Under the pieces are notes generated by a model. It saw nothing but the letters and a program-made list of their open reading frames with translations, did not search any database and was not told the DNA's origin. From the NCBI GenBank assembly GCA_030704615.1, contig CM060733.1, positions 17,546,001 through 17,610,000 on the forward strand: DNA of 64,000 nucleotides, read 5' to 3'. Origin of the DNA: Takakia lepidozioides (Eukaryota > Streptophyta > Takakiopsida > Takakiales > Takakiaceae). This document shows, piece by piece, positions 1 to 10,266 of this stretch. How positions within the stretch are numbered: position 1 is the stretch's first letter; each line of letters begins with the position of its first letter. Made by a program: the position numbers and the translations under genes.

Positions 1-1086
1 CTTGGCTCTGCACATGGACATGCACGTTGGTGGTTCTTTGCAATGTGCACACTTGAAAGAACCCGCAGGAGCTTGGCTGGAGACAATGAATGGATGATGC
101 GTTGTGCCAGTCCAATCCGTCTCGTTTCTCCGCCCTCCTTTGGAGAGAAAGTGGAAGCAGGTGGGATTGAGGCACCTCAGCTTCCCCGCACAGAGGACAT
201 ATCGTACACGAACACCATCAGCAATTTTCGTGCTACTGGTCTTCGTCACACACCAGGGGTGTCCGTCATGCTTTCGATCCATGTCTGTTAACATCCCGGA
301 GGCTTTGTTTGACAAAGAAACAGGTGGAAACTCGAAGATGACATTGCCATCGACTTCGGGAGGCAGAAAAGTTACCTTTCTGACTGGGAATTTGGCATAG
401 TTGAGAGCAGCCAGCTCGGAGCGAGAACCATCGAGGTGATGTTGTCGTAGGAGCTGCACAATGGACCGGGTTGGAGTTATGCTCGAGGGCACATTCGTAG
501 CACCGACAGAGACGTCCATGCCGGATTTGAACGACCGTGTGGAGGACATGGGTACCTCAATGCAATCATCTTCCTTGTCGGAAATGTCGAATACGTCCAC
601 ACGAGAAGCTATGGAGGGTCTTGACGGTCCAGGTCGGGAATGATTATCGTTGCATACCTCTCTGTTGGCAGTGGCCGCCTCTCGGTTTCCGGACTCCTTT
701 GTGGATGGTGTGGGCAGCGACTGATTCGGAAAGGGAATGGGCATTCCCACAGCTCGGTACAAGATGGTGTCTGACGGGGGAACGTGCCATTCGATTCCGC
801 AACCTCCGTCGTTACCTAGCACGACAATGGTCTCGTCAACCTGTCCAGGAACATCCTTCCTTTCTTCTTCCAAATAAACTGTGCCCGGTTTGAGCTTGAA
901 TTTGGAACAAAGGTAAGTTTCAGTCACTCTGCAAAGTCCTCCCTCGTTTGGGATCCAGGCTCTCCCAAGTTGCGGAGGACAGCAAACTATAGCGTAGGAA
1001 TTCGGAGCCATCGAACACCGCACGGAGTTGGCAAGTGCGAGGTTCAGTATAGCGACAGACCAAGGCTCACAGGCACCATCTAAGTG
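1..1086 (-). CDS. Mutator-like transposase, N-terminal part (runs off left edge)
   Basis: The minus strand is open from position 1344 to the left edge with no stop. Coding-like sequence begins near 1086, where a CAG acceptor precedes an IHLDGACEPW segment; the first ATG is at 1011-1009. The product aligns by eye with the broken transposase at 17.2-20.7 kb: SKFKLKPGTVYLEE matches TRFEL-NGSIFLEK, and DRKHDGHPWC matches DKKHDGHPWC. About 50 residues further on are Cys/His clusters (CLNPTCFHF, then CAHCKEPPTC), probably a zinc-binding N-terminal module. The catalytic and SWIM parts lie outside the window. No stop or frameshift interrupts at least 337 codons, unlike the 17-kb relative, so this copy may be young. 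Family assignment rests on homology to the 17-kb gene; the true start is uncertain because a 5' exon is possible. Confidence 0.8.
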
Positions 1087-1436
1087 GATCTGAGGAGTCC
1101 ATCGACGATTGGAAGTCGCACATTGAAGTGGAAAGTATTGTTTCAAGCTACATCCATGAAGGTGGGAGGTTTGATTCCATAGCCAGTAAGTATGACAATG
1201 ATGGCCGATTCGGCGACGAAAAACATCTCCTGACAGTTTCTCCTGAGGGTGGATCCAGCAGTATTCTCGGTGCAGACATGAACGTTCACACTGACAAGTG
1301 CCAGGACTGTTGGTTAAAACGGTCAGACAACCAAGTTGTGCTCATCAAGACTGGCCGCAATGTTGTTTCGGAACAATGCAACCCATTCAGGTTCAAGATT
1401 TCCCGTCCCGAGTGATTCTTTCGATTGCTGGTGAAC

Positions 1437-3110
1437 GGAAATACGGCGCCGCATTTCCGTTTTGTTTCTTGGTCATGCACCAGAGCGACGGAAATGCGGC
1501 ACCGAGTTTCCGTCCGGAGGAAACCTTTATACTCTCCAGAACGGAAATGCGGTAACGCATTTCCATCCAGCAAGCTCGGTATGTGAAGGTGGAACGGAAA
1601 TGCGGTACCGCATTTCCGTTCTGATTGAGAATTATGAACAACAGGAACAGAAATGCGGCACCGCATTTCCGTCCGAGTCGCACTTTTCCGACATTCCAGA
1701 ACGGAAATGCGGCGCCGCATTTCCATTTTGTATCTGATGCATGGAGCTGAGGGATAGAAATGCTGCAGCACATTTCCGTCCTTAAAAGACATTCATACTA
1801 TCCATAACGGAAATGCGGTACCGCATTTCCATCCACCAAGCACGGTATGTGAAGGTGGAACGGAAATGCGGTACCGCATTTCCGTTCTGATTGAGAATTA
1901 TGAACAACGGGAACTGAAATGCGGCACCGCATTTCTGTCGGAGTCGCACTTTCCGACATTCCAGAACGGAAATGCGGCGCCGCATTTCCATTTTGTATCT
2001 AATGCATGGAGCCGAGTGCGATTCCGACAGCTTCATACAGCGCAATTCCGACCGCTTGAGACATTCATACTATCCAGAACGGAAATGCGGTACCGCATTT
2101 CCGTTCTGACTGAAAATCGTGAACCATCTGAACTGAAATGCGTCAGCGTATTTCCATCCGAGTCGCACCTACCAACATTCCAGAACGGAAATGCGGTACC
2201 GCATTTCCGTTCTGACTGAAAATCGTGAACCATCGGAACTGAAATGCGGCAGCGCATTTCCATCCGAGTCGCACCTCCCAACATTCTAGAACGGAATGTA
2301 TTAGATTCAAAAGGGAAATGCGGCACCGCATTTCCGTTCTGATGAAATATCCTGAAACATCGGAACTGAAATGCGGTACCGCATTTCCGTCGGAGTCGCA
2401 CCTTCCGACATTCCAAAACGGAAATGCGGCGCCGCATTTCCGTTTTGTATGTGAGGCATGGAGCTGTGGAACGAAAATGCGGCACAGCATTTTTGCCAGC
2501 GTCAGACGTTAATACTCTACAGAACGGAAATGCGGTACCGCATTTCCGTTCTGACTGAAAATCGTGCGCAACGGGAACAGAAATGCGGCACCGCATTTCC
2601 GTCCGAGTCGCACCTTCCGACATTCTAGAACGGAAATGCGGCGCCGCATTTCCGTTTTTTATATGGGGCCTGGAGCTGTGCTACGGAAATGTGTTGCCGC
2701 ATTTCCATCCATGTGAGACCTTCAATCTTTCGAGACCGGAAATGCGGCACCACATTTCTGTCCAGGTGAGACCTCTATACTTTCCCGAACGGAAATGTGG
2801 CACGGCATTTCCATTCATGTTGTGCCTCATTCCCGTCCGAATCGCACCTTTCGACATTCCAGAACGGAAATGTGGCGCCGCATTTCCCTTTCGAATCTCA
2901 TACATGGAGCTGTGGGACGGAAATGCGGCACCGTATTTCCGTTCAACAACTAAGGTTTGTGAAGGTGGAACGGAAATGCGGCACCGTATTTCCGTTCAAC
3001 AACTAAGGTTTGTGAAGGTGGAACGGAAATGCGGTGCCGCATTTTCTTCCAACAAGTACGGATGTGTAGCTTTGTGATGGTACTTAACGGAAATGCGGCG
3101 CTGCATTCGC
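1437..3110. repeat. Array of about 30 palindromes with higher-order structure
   Basis: About 30 near-perfect palindromes of about 22-24 bp, core GAAATGCGGTACCGCATTTC with variation at the central bases (TAC, CGC, CAC), recur about every 53 bp. The spacers are not unique. They fall into about five recurring classes (for example one containing GAGTCGCAC and CCGACATTCCAGAAC, one containing GTATGTGAAGGTGGAAC), giving a higher-order period of about 269 bp that is clearest from 1592 to 2080. Reading the array in any frame gives repetitive peptides such as GNAVPHFRS, which are by-products. It lies 350-430 bp upstream of the left-edge transposase. Confidence 0.95.
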
Positions 3111-3663
3111 ATTTTCGCTCCAACTGATCAGACGCTGGGACGGAAATACCTTGAAATGTGAACACGTGGAGCAACGGAATTGCTGCACATGTCGGCACTC
3201 TATCTGACTGAAGGGGCATGAGGCGGCGCGGCCTGACCGTTGGATAATGATGTTTGTTTTTCGGACGGCAGGCGTACCCTCAACGATTCGAATTTCGTAA
3301 TGACGCAAACTCCACGAGGAGACACTTTCGTCCAACCCTTTCGAACCCAAGTGGTGCATCACCGCCGTTTCATCTACTTTTGTCGTGTCTCCTCAGTCAC
3401 CCCTCTCGCGCCCTTTCCATCTGCACTCTTTGCCCCTTTTCCCTCTCTCTGTTCTTCTTATGCTCGAACCTGAGAGGGGGGGAGTTCGTGCACCCGACAG
3501 GAGACCTCGTCGCAAGCTCCGAAAATTATACTTCGGACGTAGGCCAATGCCGAAGGGGAGGAAGCAGATGCGTCTACAGGAGGAGATTGCCATCTCCGAG
3601 CAGCACGCCACTCAGGCAACCCAGCCACCAATGAGAGCTCCATGCGATCGGGCTGCGCGCAGC
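3111..3663. other. Region between palindrome array and terminus; one weak reading frame
   Basis: No recognised gene. The plus-strand frame 3470-3660 encodes a basic stretch (PRRKLRKLYFGRRPMPKGRK) followed by a Gln/Glu-rich run. It looks somewhat coding and could be an exon cut by the transposon terminus that follows. I found no homologue and no clear splice signals. Confidence 0.3.
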
Positions 3664-3880
3664 GGGGGGTGCTATTCCGTGAGCCCGGAGGCGTGAGCCT
3701 GTGAGCCCAGGAAACCGTGAGCCCAGCACAGGCTCACGCCACGTCAGCATGCATACAGGGCCTATTTCCGCGGGTGTCACCTATTACCGCGGGTTGAACA
3801 GCCATTTCCCGGGAATGCAGACTGGATGTATTACATCCATTGTATCCATCCTTTGTATCCATTGCATCCATCTAGACGTT
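3664..3880 (+). mobile_element. Lone B-type transposon terminus (tip left)
   Basis: The segment carries clustered GCGTGAGCC/GTGAGCCC motifs, then GGCTCACGCCACGTCAGC, then a stretch reading ATTTCCGCGGGTGTCACC and ATTACCGCGG. This matches, in reverse complement, the interior of terminus B of the 932-bp element (near 10,980-11,190). It continues into degenerate CATCCA repeats (3830-3875) like those next to terminus B at 40.5-40.9 kb. The tip faces left and the interior right. I found no partner end or target-site duplication, so this is a lone or truncated end of a related element. Confidence 0.55.
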
Positions 3881-4413
3881 ATCTTTCTTATCAATGTCCA
3901 CAGCTATCTCACTCCCACCATCCTAAGGAAAATGGTTCTCAATTTACATTATGAGGCACCTTGAGAAACATTATATGTTTGCTCAGGTAGGTTTTAAATC
4001 TATGGGCAATCAGAAGACGATTTTTAACCTGATTAATTGTTTCCTTGTCGGAGATAAACTTCAGGTTTGGCGAGCTTCTTAGCAGAGAAGATAGTAGCTC
4101 AGATCAATATTTGCCTCAAATTTCACCATCCCAGAGTTCTTCTACACTTTTGTATGGACTGGTGGTATCATTTATCCACATATCATCTCCTCGAAGTAAT
4201 CGTACCTGACCCACAGACAACTTAGGAAGATTAGAAAACTGGGAACAGTTTACAATAACCCATAATCCCAGTAAACAGACTAAGCAGGTGTAGCAGGGTA
4301 TCGTCAGTAAAATGGGAGCATGCATCTAGTATTGGACATTTCAACGTAATAAAGCCAATGAATAAATAAGCAGCAGGTGCCGGCTACATTTAAAGTTAAT
4401 AAACACCCCATAC
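3881..4413. other. No gene seen
   Basis: Unremarkable AT-rich sequence. The C-terminal exon expected downstream of the aldo-keto reductase relic should lie here on the minus strand, but I could not recognise it. Confidence 0.4.
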
Positions 4414-5164
4414 CTGCCTAATGTTGTTGAATTCTTTCATGTCTTCCTCAGAGAGAGTGAAATCAAAAATTTCAAGATTCTCCTTCAGGCGGTGCGGACT
4501 TGTGCTCTTGGGTATTACACTACTACCCATTTGCACATTCCAGCGCAATGCTATCTGTGCAGGGGTTTCCCCATATTTGTTTGCCAGCGTTTTCAGAACA
4601 GGTTCATCCAATACATTCGCATGCACAAAAGAAGATCCAGACGAGCCGATTGGAGAGTATGCCTGCACATTGATAGCCACTCAAAAGTGAATAGAAGTCC
4701 AGAGAATAGTCACCTAGTCACTTGCCTAATCAGAATATTTCTGCAAATACACCAGGACGACGGACTCTCCAAAAAGAATCCAATAACATAAAAGAAGATA
4801 TGTCAAGCATGAAAGTGCATTTATTGTTGAATGAGTCTTGTTAGCAGCAAAGAAGATATGCTAGTAACAAAAGTGTGCTTACTGTAAGATGAATCTTGTT
4901 AGCAGCAAGGAAGGGCCGAAGTTTGCGTTGCTGCCACATGGGGTGACATTCAACCTAGTTGACAGCTGGAATTGCTTTGGCATATGACAGAAGATGTTTC
5001 GTCTTCTCCAAACTGAAATTGCTGATTCCAATAGCCTTTGTTTTCCCGCTTTCATAAACTTTCTCCATACCTTGCCATGTCCCCTTGATGTCGAGGGGTT
5101 CAAACTCTTCAGGGCTAGGATTTGCTCCTTTTGTACCCTTCTTCAATGCAACCGGCCAGTGCAC
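4414..5164 (-). pseudogene. Aldo-keto reductase (plant AKR4C-like), two exons, nonsense-mutated
   Basis: NADPH-dependent aldehyde/ketone reductase family, (beta/alpha)8 barrel, cytosolic. Two exons are clear. Exon 5164-4883 starts after a CAG acceptor and reads HWPVALKKG, then LDIKGTWQGMEKV and KAIGISNFS (AKR signature), then AVN and VECHPMWQQRKLRPFL. Exon 4662-4414 reads AYSPIGSSGSS, then GETPAQIALRWNVQ, VIPKSTSPHRLKEN and FTLSEEDMKEFN. The splice sites (GTAAGC donor at 4882, CAG acceptor at 4663, GTATGG donor at 4413) join the exons in phase. Between AVN and VECHP the expected Gln is TAG, a CAG-to-TAG nonsense change. Upstream exons with the catalytic Asp/Tyr/Lys and the last exon are missing. 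A LINE tail sits immediately upstream. A pseudogene fragment is most likely. Confidence 0.85.
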
Positions 5165-5287
5165 CTGTGATATCCAGAGCAGATGCTTAGGTGTGGATTC
5201 AAGAAAATCCATTCAGAACATGATAGCATAACAAGTTTACTAAAACTGCCACTGTTCTGGCGGCCCTATTATTGTAAGAGATTGTAC

Positions 5288-5700
5288 TCATAAGACGTTG
5301 TTTGCCGTAGCCTTGTGGCCATTGACCCCGCGCACAGTTTGAGCGGGAACAAAAGGAACAGAACCTACCTCTGTCAGGGGCTGAGGTTGGTAGTAAGACT
5401 TACCTTCATATAAAGAATTAATCCGGGTTTTCCAGATATCCTCTAGAAAACCCTTCACACAAGCTGTGTGTGATTTGCCCAAAAACTAGGCCTCAGGAGG
5501 GCCTGGGCTTTTGGCTCAGCCTCGAGACTTTCAAAGTTGGTAAACAGGGGTACAGGCACAATTCCCTTGATAGAATTGAAGAGAGCGTCTCTTTGGTGAG
5601 AGAACCCCGGACAGTGTATCAGAAAATGAATACTGTCTTCAGATTGCCCACACAACGGACAATTGCACTCTCCCTTTCCTCTCTGCTTCTATTATTGTAA
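5288..5700 (-). pseudogene. LINE ORF2 C-terminal fragment (CCHC knuckle)
   Basis: The minus strand encodes CNCPLCGQSED followed by HFLIHCPG, a C-x2-C-x7-H-x4-C knuckle typical of the C-terminus of plant non-LTR retrotransposon ORF2. A tail ending in NGHKATANNVL follows. A frameshift near 5470 separates the two halves. The same sequence occurs on the plus strand at 50,591-50,956 and 55,753-56,127. This is a 5'-truncated LINE remnant. Confidence 0.75.
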
Positions 5701-6126
5701 GAGACATGTCACTCTAGGTTTGGACCACTCCAATCTTGTGCTCTGGCATTCAAATGAGAACTCAATGTGAAGAAAATAGATTTACTTTACAAACTTTGTA
5801 CATTGTAAACTGCAGCAACACTTACATGCCACAATTCCTATAATACAGTTTTTATCCTTCCACAGAGATGGCTTGTATATGTTTATGTTTACATCTATAT
5901 CCCCCCCCCCCTTGCAGAAGAAATGTAGGCCATGCTCCCTCTATCAAAATAAACTTGCCTCTTTAGAATATTAAACCCTGCATAGCTTTATAAAAAGGCC
6001 CAAGTGGGGTGAATGTACAAATGGGTATAACTCTCCCCAAGAGGAAAAAACCAAAGCTCCAAAGCTCGTAGAGCTAGATATTGACACAAAGAAAGAAATC
6101 AAATTATTCTAGTATCACCTACAGCC
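5701..6126. other. No gene seen
   Basis: Intergenic sequence with a short poly-C run near 5900. No ORF, RNA gene or repeat was recognised. Confidence 0.4.
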
Positions 6127-6540
6127 TCAAACAACATCCTCCTCAAACAACAGGAAAGAGGATGGATCAGAGAGTGCCGGAAATAGATTGAACTTAGTCT
6201 TTTGAAGAGCAATAGATATTCGTTGTCTAAAAAACGCTATGTTCGCTAGAGAACATAGCTGTATGGGCTTCCAAGGCTTTTGTTTTCCGTTGCACGATGG
6301 GCACATGTGCGAAGAAAGTCGTTCAACTGATGATGCAAACAATCAAAGATCTTGATTGTCAAAGGAAGAAATGTGTTTGCGGAATGACGTGCCTGACATT
6401 CGCGCTCCTTTCCCTTTGCAACTACTGAAGCAACAACTCCCTGTGATGAGGCTGTGCGGGGAAGGAGATCCGACCTAGTAGGATCAGCGATGACAATGTC
6501 CGCCAATGTATGCAATCCGTCATGTGAGAGAACGGTGTCA
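6127..6540 (-). pseudogene. Retroelement-type protein relic
   Basis: The minus strand reads GLHTLADIVIADPTRSDLL, then FLPLTIKIFDCLHHQLNDFL and, after a frameshift near 6250-6340, FFRQRISIALQKTKF. The pattern (DxLHTLxDIVIADPT, a Cys-Leu-His segment, RQRISxALQ) resembles the tail of reverse-transcriptase-related pseudogenes common in plant genomes. I recall the pattern only loosely and do not assign a clade. It is broken and has no start. Confidence 0.4.
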
Positions 6541-8214
6541 ACCGTTTTTTAGAAACTAATAACATTACACAAAAAGTTTCTCAAAAACGTGAAAATATTG
6601 AAACTCAAGTCATTGCAAAAAATTTAAACTGTACTAAACACACTCCGAAGACTGAGCATGGACGTCAGCATACCCGTAATGCTGCCTAGAAATTCCTTAG
6701 TTAAAATTGTTACCTTCTCAGACGGAAGTTTCATCCTGACAGGAGGATGTCCCGTAAGACATCTAAGGCCTTACGAAATTTGTAAGATGAGGGGGGGTCA
6801 TGAAGGGGTAGAGGTGGGTTTTTCTTCCGTCGGTGAAGGGCAGCTGACTCAGCCCTTCTGCCGCTTTCGAACACGCGAACACATATGAATACAATTCATG
6901 TTTTTACCCAAATAAGATGTTGCTCTAAAATGTCAAACAACATGGGTTTCCAGGTCACACAAGTTATACACACAAAATGCATGAAATGCATGCAAGCCCT
7001 ACCCTATTAGGCATGGGCTGAAGGTGTCCACCTTCCAACGAAAGAAAGCTAGTAGTCCCTTGGCATGAAGAGACACCATAATTTACGCTTTCTTTGGGCT
7101 GCGTCATCCATTTTTTTTCTGAATAGGTTGTAAAAATCTGGAAGATCATCCATTGCTTATGTGCTCTTATGTGCTTACGGTATCCCAATTTTTGCAACTA
7201 GTATTATCCTGTTTGCATTTGTCTAGTCTACAAACCCAATAACTACATCCCGTTTATATATTGCATCTCTAAATATGCATGAAATATTCCATGTACACCT
7301 GTCTTGCCAACCCAGTTATATTCCACAACCCATGGAAGGAAGGCCCGACTCAAGCCGTAAGGTACTTTATAAATCAGGTAGGTACCTTATTTTTCTTTCA
7401 TCCCAGCTCTTCTTTATGAGGTTTGGGCGCGAGAATGCACACAATTGGAGTTTTAGGCGCTGAGCCTTTATCATGCAAGCTCATGTCAATCTCGCGGCAT
7501 TCTCTCCACAGTCCTCCTGGACATGCAATTACGACCGATTTAAAAAGTGATGAACTGCACTATAGTTCACTTGATTTGATTTCAAAAGCTCTGTATTGCA
7601 ACGTGTTCTCTATACATACCTCCCCAAGAGCCTAAATCGAAACCAGCACTCAATGTCAAAGATAAAGAAATGTCCATCTATAGGATCTGGACCACATCAG
7701 TCAATGTATCACTATTACTTGTGGACAAGAACACCAGTGATTACTGTGGTTACTGAAAACTCTTAGGCCTACATCAAAGTACCCACCTTGAAATACTCTT
7801 GGGCTGAATATATGTCATGACCGGAGATTTGAAGGATGGACAGTTGGAATGGCCTCCCTGCCATTATGTAAGATCACCTTTTAAGTGAAGGCTAACCAAA
7901 ACTAATCACTACACGTCATGAATTCACAATGGAGCCTATTGCTAAAGAAAAGAAAAAGAAAAATATGTTGATCTTCTTTCTCTCTCCTAGGCAGGGTCGC
8001 ATTAGAAGTCTCTACGTCCAAAGAAGATTCAGCGAGCTGAACTGATACGCTTAAACCAGTGCAAGTCCCCAGTCTGAAATTAAGATGTGGCAATAGTCCA
8101 AACAGGCAGATTTTGGTTGCCTCGAACACGAAATAATTTGTGTAATTGGCATTCTTGAAAACTTCTGAAAGAAATCTTTGAATGCAAAAGAAATCAAGGA
8201 AGAACTTCAGTAGG
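6541..8214. other. No gene seen
   Basis: About 1.7 kb with only short frames on both strands. I recognised no domain, RNA gene, long repeat or splice-bounded coding stretch. Confidence 0.4.
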
Positions 8215-8404
8215 TTGCAAAACCGAGAGTGGGACTCAGCAAGAAACCTTCTGGGTTTCATGGGGATGTAAGGTCACTATGCAAGGAGGGACGACTGAAA
8301 GAGGCGCTCCACATTTTGAATCAAACAGGCATTCGGCCAGACTCCAGTCCTTATGTCTGTCTCTTGCAGGGTGCATCAACATGAAGGCCCTTGAGGAGGG
8401 AAAG
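8215..8404 (+). pseudogene. PPR gene 5' fragment, cut by an LTR
   Basis: The plus strand encodes KPSGFHGDVRSLCKEGRL, then EALHILNQTGIRPDSSPYVC and, after a frameshift, CINMKALEEGK. This is nearly identical to the start of the minus-strand PPR gene at 28.0-27.9 kb. One G is missing from the run in CAGGGTGC (CAGGGGTGC in the other copy). The copy stops where an LTR fragment begins at 8405. Confidence 0.8.
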
Positions 8405-8575
8405 TGTTAAAAATTGACAACAGATTCCATTGAAGCGAGTAACTATATTGAGAGAGGATCAGACACTGGTTCTAGTATCTATTTATCTACTTGCTGCTGT
8501 CCGTTATGTTTACCAAGAGTCATCTACCAAGAGTCACCTCGAACTGCCAGTGACCCTGCGATAATTGTTGAGCCT
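8405..8575 (-). mobile_element. Copia LTR fragment
   Basis: This is the reverse complement of both ends of the copia LTR at 35.42-36.03 kb: TGTTAAAAATTGACAAC at 8405 corresponds to the LTR 3' end, and GATAATTGTTGAGCCTAA near 8575 to the LTR start. The middle 450 bp is absent. Orientation and position fit a degenerate 3' LTR of the minus-strand copia at 9.9-14 kb, but a solo LTR is equally possible. Confidence 0.75.
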
Positions 8576-8577
8576 AA

Positions 8578-8832
8578 CGTGAAGATGAACAACCAATTCC
8601 AGCTCCTTCTGATTGTCGACAGGGTAGTTCGTCTACAAGAGAGATTAGGACCGAGGATTCTACTAGGATTGCAGTCAAGAAATTCTACACAGTTCGAAGA
8701 GGAATCCGTCGTGGAATCTTTACTTCTTGGTCTGAATGCAATGCTCAGGTGAAGGGTTTTAGCATGGCTGAATTCAAGAGCTTTAAGACGGTAGAGGAAG
8801 CTCAATTCTATCTTGATAGAGCAGGAAGGTAG
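8578..8832 (+). pseudogene. RNase H1 N-terminal (hybrid-binding / viroplasmin-type) domain fragment
   Basis: An open plus-strand frame without a start codon ends at a TAG at 8830-8832. From 8671 it encodes VKKFYTVRRGIRRGIFTSW, then SECNAQVKGF and FKSFKTVEEAQFYL. This is the classic RNHI_N fold pattern (FYxVRxGxxxGIFxxWxxCxxQVxGFxxAxFKSFxTxEEAxxFL), which binds RNA:DNA hybrids in RNase H1 and also occurs in retroelement polyproteins. No catalytic RNase H domain follows, so it ends as an isolated domain. It lies between the LTR fragment and the AT-rich tract. Confidence 0.8.
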
Positions 8833-8839
8833 CAGTGTT

Positions 8840-9065
8840 GTGTGGGTATATTGATTTCAATATACCCTTAGGGTATAAGTAAATTATTTTTGGAAAATCA
8901 TTTACCCTCCGGGTATGGATAAATTGAAATCTCAAAAAATTATTTACCCTCTGGGTATGGGTAAATTAACTTTTTAAATTTCTATATAACCCCCGGGTAT
9001 GGATATACATGCCAAAATATACCTTGAGGGTATGAATAGTTCCGGGTATGGATAGTTATTTCCAT
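8840..9065. repeat. Degenerate TATACCC / GGGTATA tract, left part
   Basis: Short units such as ATTTACCCTCCGGGTATGG and TATACCCTTAGGGTATA recur every 30-60 bp, often as small inverted repeats with CCGG or similar centres. The sequence between them is AT-rich. Confidence 0.75.
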
Positions 9066-9248
9066 TAATATATAATTTAATGGTTTTAAGGAATATATGA
9101 TGTTCTTCAATATGTATAAAACACAAAAAAAAATAAAAAAATAAAAAAATCTATGGTAAAAGAGAAAATTGATAAGATATTGCATAATATTTTGGTGTTA
9201 ATTTCCAATGCAAGATGGAGGAGGTTTGAGATTATAAAAAAAGCACAT

Positions 9249-9476
9249 CGGCTGGTAGCTCAGCTGGTAAGTGCACAGTGTGTCACTTAGGTGGTTCGGG
9301 GTTCGAACCCGCTGCCCTGCCCCGTGTGTGGGATTGTTTTGTGACAATATGTCTGGGCGTTGATCGTACTGTAAGTCTCATGGCCCATAAATGAAAGGGG
9401 GTTAATCTTTCCCCCTCCTCAAGGGCCTGAATTGTGGGCTGTCGCTGATTTCCTTAAATAAATAAATAAATAAAAA
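9249..9476 (+). mobile_element. tRNA-derived SINE
   Basis: An RNA polymerase III A box (TAGCTCAGCTGGTAAG, 9256-9271) and B box (GGTTCGAACCC, 9300-9310) lie about 30 bp apart, as in a tRNA gene. They are followed by an unrelated body of about 140 bp and a simple (AAAT)n-type tail at 9455-9476. This layout is diagnostic of a plant SINE. The end of the body (TCAAGGGCCTGAATTGTGGG) is repeated imperfectly at 9477-9530 before a (TA)n run, so a second, truncated copy or a tail duplication follows. I could not define a clear target-site duplication. Confidence 0.85.
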
Positions 9477-9540
9477 CCCCTCAAGGACCTAAATTGTGGG
9501 TTGTCAGGTTTCCTTATATATATATATATATATGCGAGAT
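9477..9540. repeat. Partial SINE tail copy and (TA)n run
   Basis: CTCAAGGACCTAAATTGTGG repeats the SINE 3' body with mismatches and is followed by (TA)n at about 9515-9533. Confidence 0.6.
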
Positions 9541-9659
9541 CTGAAGAGGTATTGTTTGGATTATATGACATTTAAGGAATGATATATATGTAACATTTGT
9601 TTTAGCTTTAGCTCAAGGCTCTCTAACAACACAACAAAAAGAGAAAAGACCTAGCACAT

Positions 9660-9905
9660 AAAGGCCCTTATATACCCTGATTAGATATACCCTTCATTTT
9701 AACATATACCCTTCAGGAAAGTGGGGTATATTGAGGGTCTTGATGCAGGGTAAATATAAGGATAAGGGTATATCATAAAAATATACCCTGATATAAGGGT
9801 ATACATCCGGGTACCTAAACTTACCACACCAGGGTATATATATATATCAATATACCCTAATATACCCGGCGGGTATATCAGGGTAATTCATATACCCGCC
9901 CAACA
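9660..9905. repeat. Degenerate TATACCC / GGGTATA tract, right part
   Basis: At least a dozen TATACCC or GGGTATA units occur in both orientations, for example TATACCCGGCGGGTATA, an inverted repeat near 9862. It abuts the 3' end of copia pol, where the polypurine tract and 3' LTR are expected but not found. Confidence 0.75.
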
Positions 9906-10257
9906 CTGGAAGGTAGGTCTAGGATATACCACTTTCCTCGGATGAGGACTTAACCCCAAGTGTATCCTTGAGCTTAATGAATTGAGATGGATTGAGTGGC
10001 TTGGTGAGAATATCCGCAACCTGCAATTCGGTGGGGACATATTCCACTTGAACATCGTCTGCTTGGCTTCTTTCACGAATGAAGTGATATTGGATTTCTA
10101 TGTGGTTTGTCCTGCTATGCAAAATGGGATTTTCTAATAGTCTGATACAGCTCTGGTTGTCACTTAAAATCAACGAAGGCTCTTTCTCTCCAACCCCTAG
10201 TTCTTGAAGTAACCTCCTTAAATATACCATATTCTTGGCAGATTCGGACAGCACCCG

Positions 10258-10266
10258 GTATTCAGC
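10258..10266. repeat. Target-site duplication, left copy (GTATTCAGC)
   Basis: Nine bases directly outside terminus A of the 932-bp element. They match ATATTCAGC at 11,199-11,207 at eight of nine positions. Confidence 0.8.

Noticed and set aside
1437-3110. CRISPR-like array (palindromic repeats with about 30-bp spacers)
   Set aside because: The genome is eukaryotic, spacers recur in a 269-bp higher-order pattern instead of being unique, and no cas genes are near.
1286-3219. Many 60-200 aa reading frames with GNAVPHFRS-like repeats
   Set aside because: They are translations of the palindrome array in several frames on both strands, with no start context or domain.
9249-9322. A functional tRNA gene
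   Set aside because: The A and B boxes are present but the acceptor and anticodon stems do not pair convincingly, and a SINE body and tail follow.
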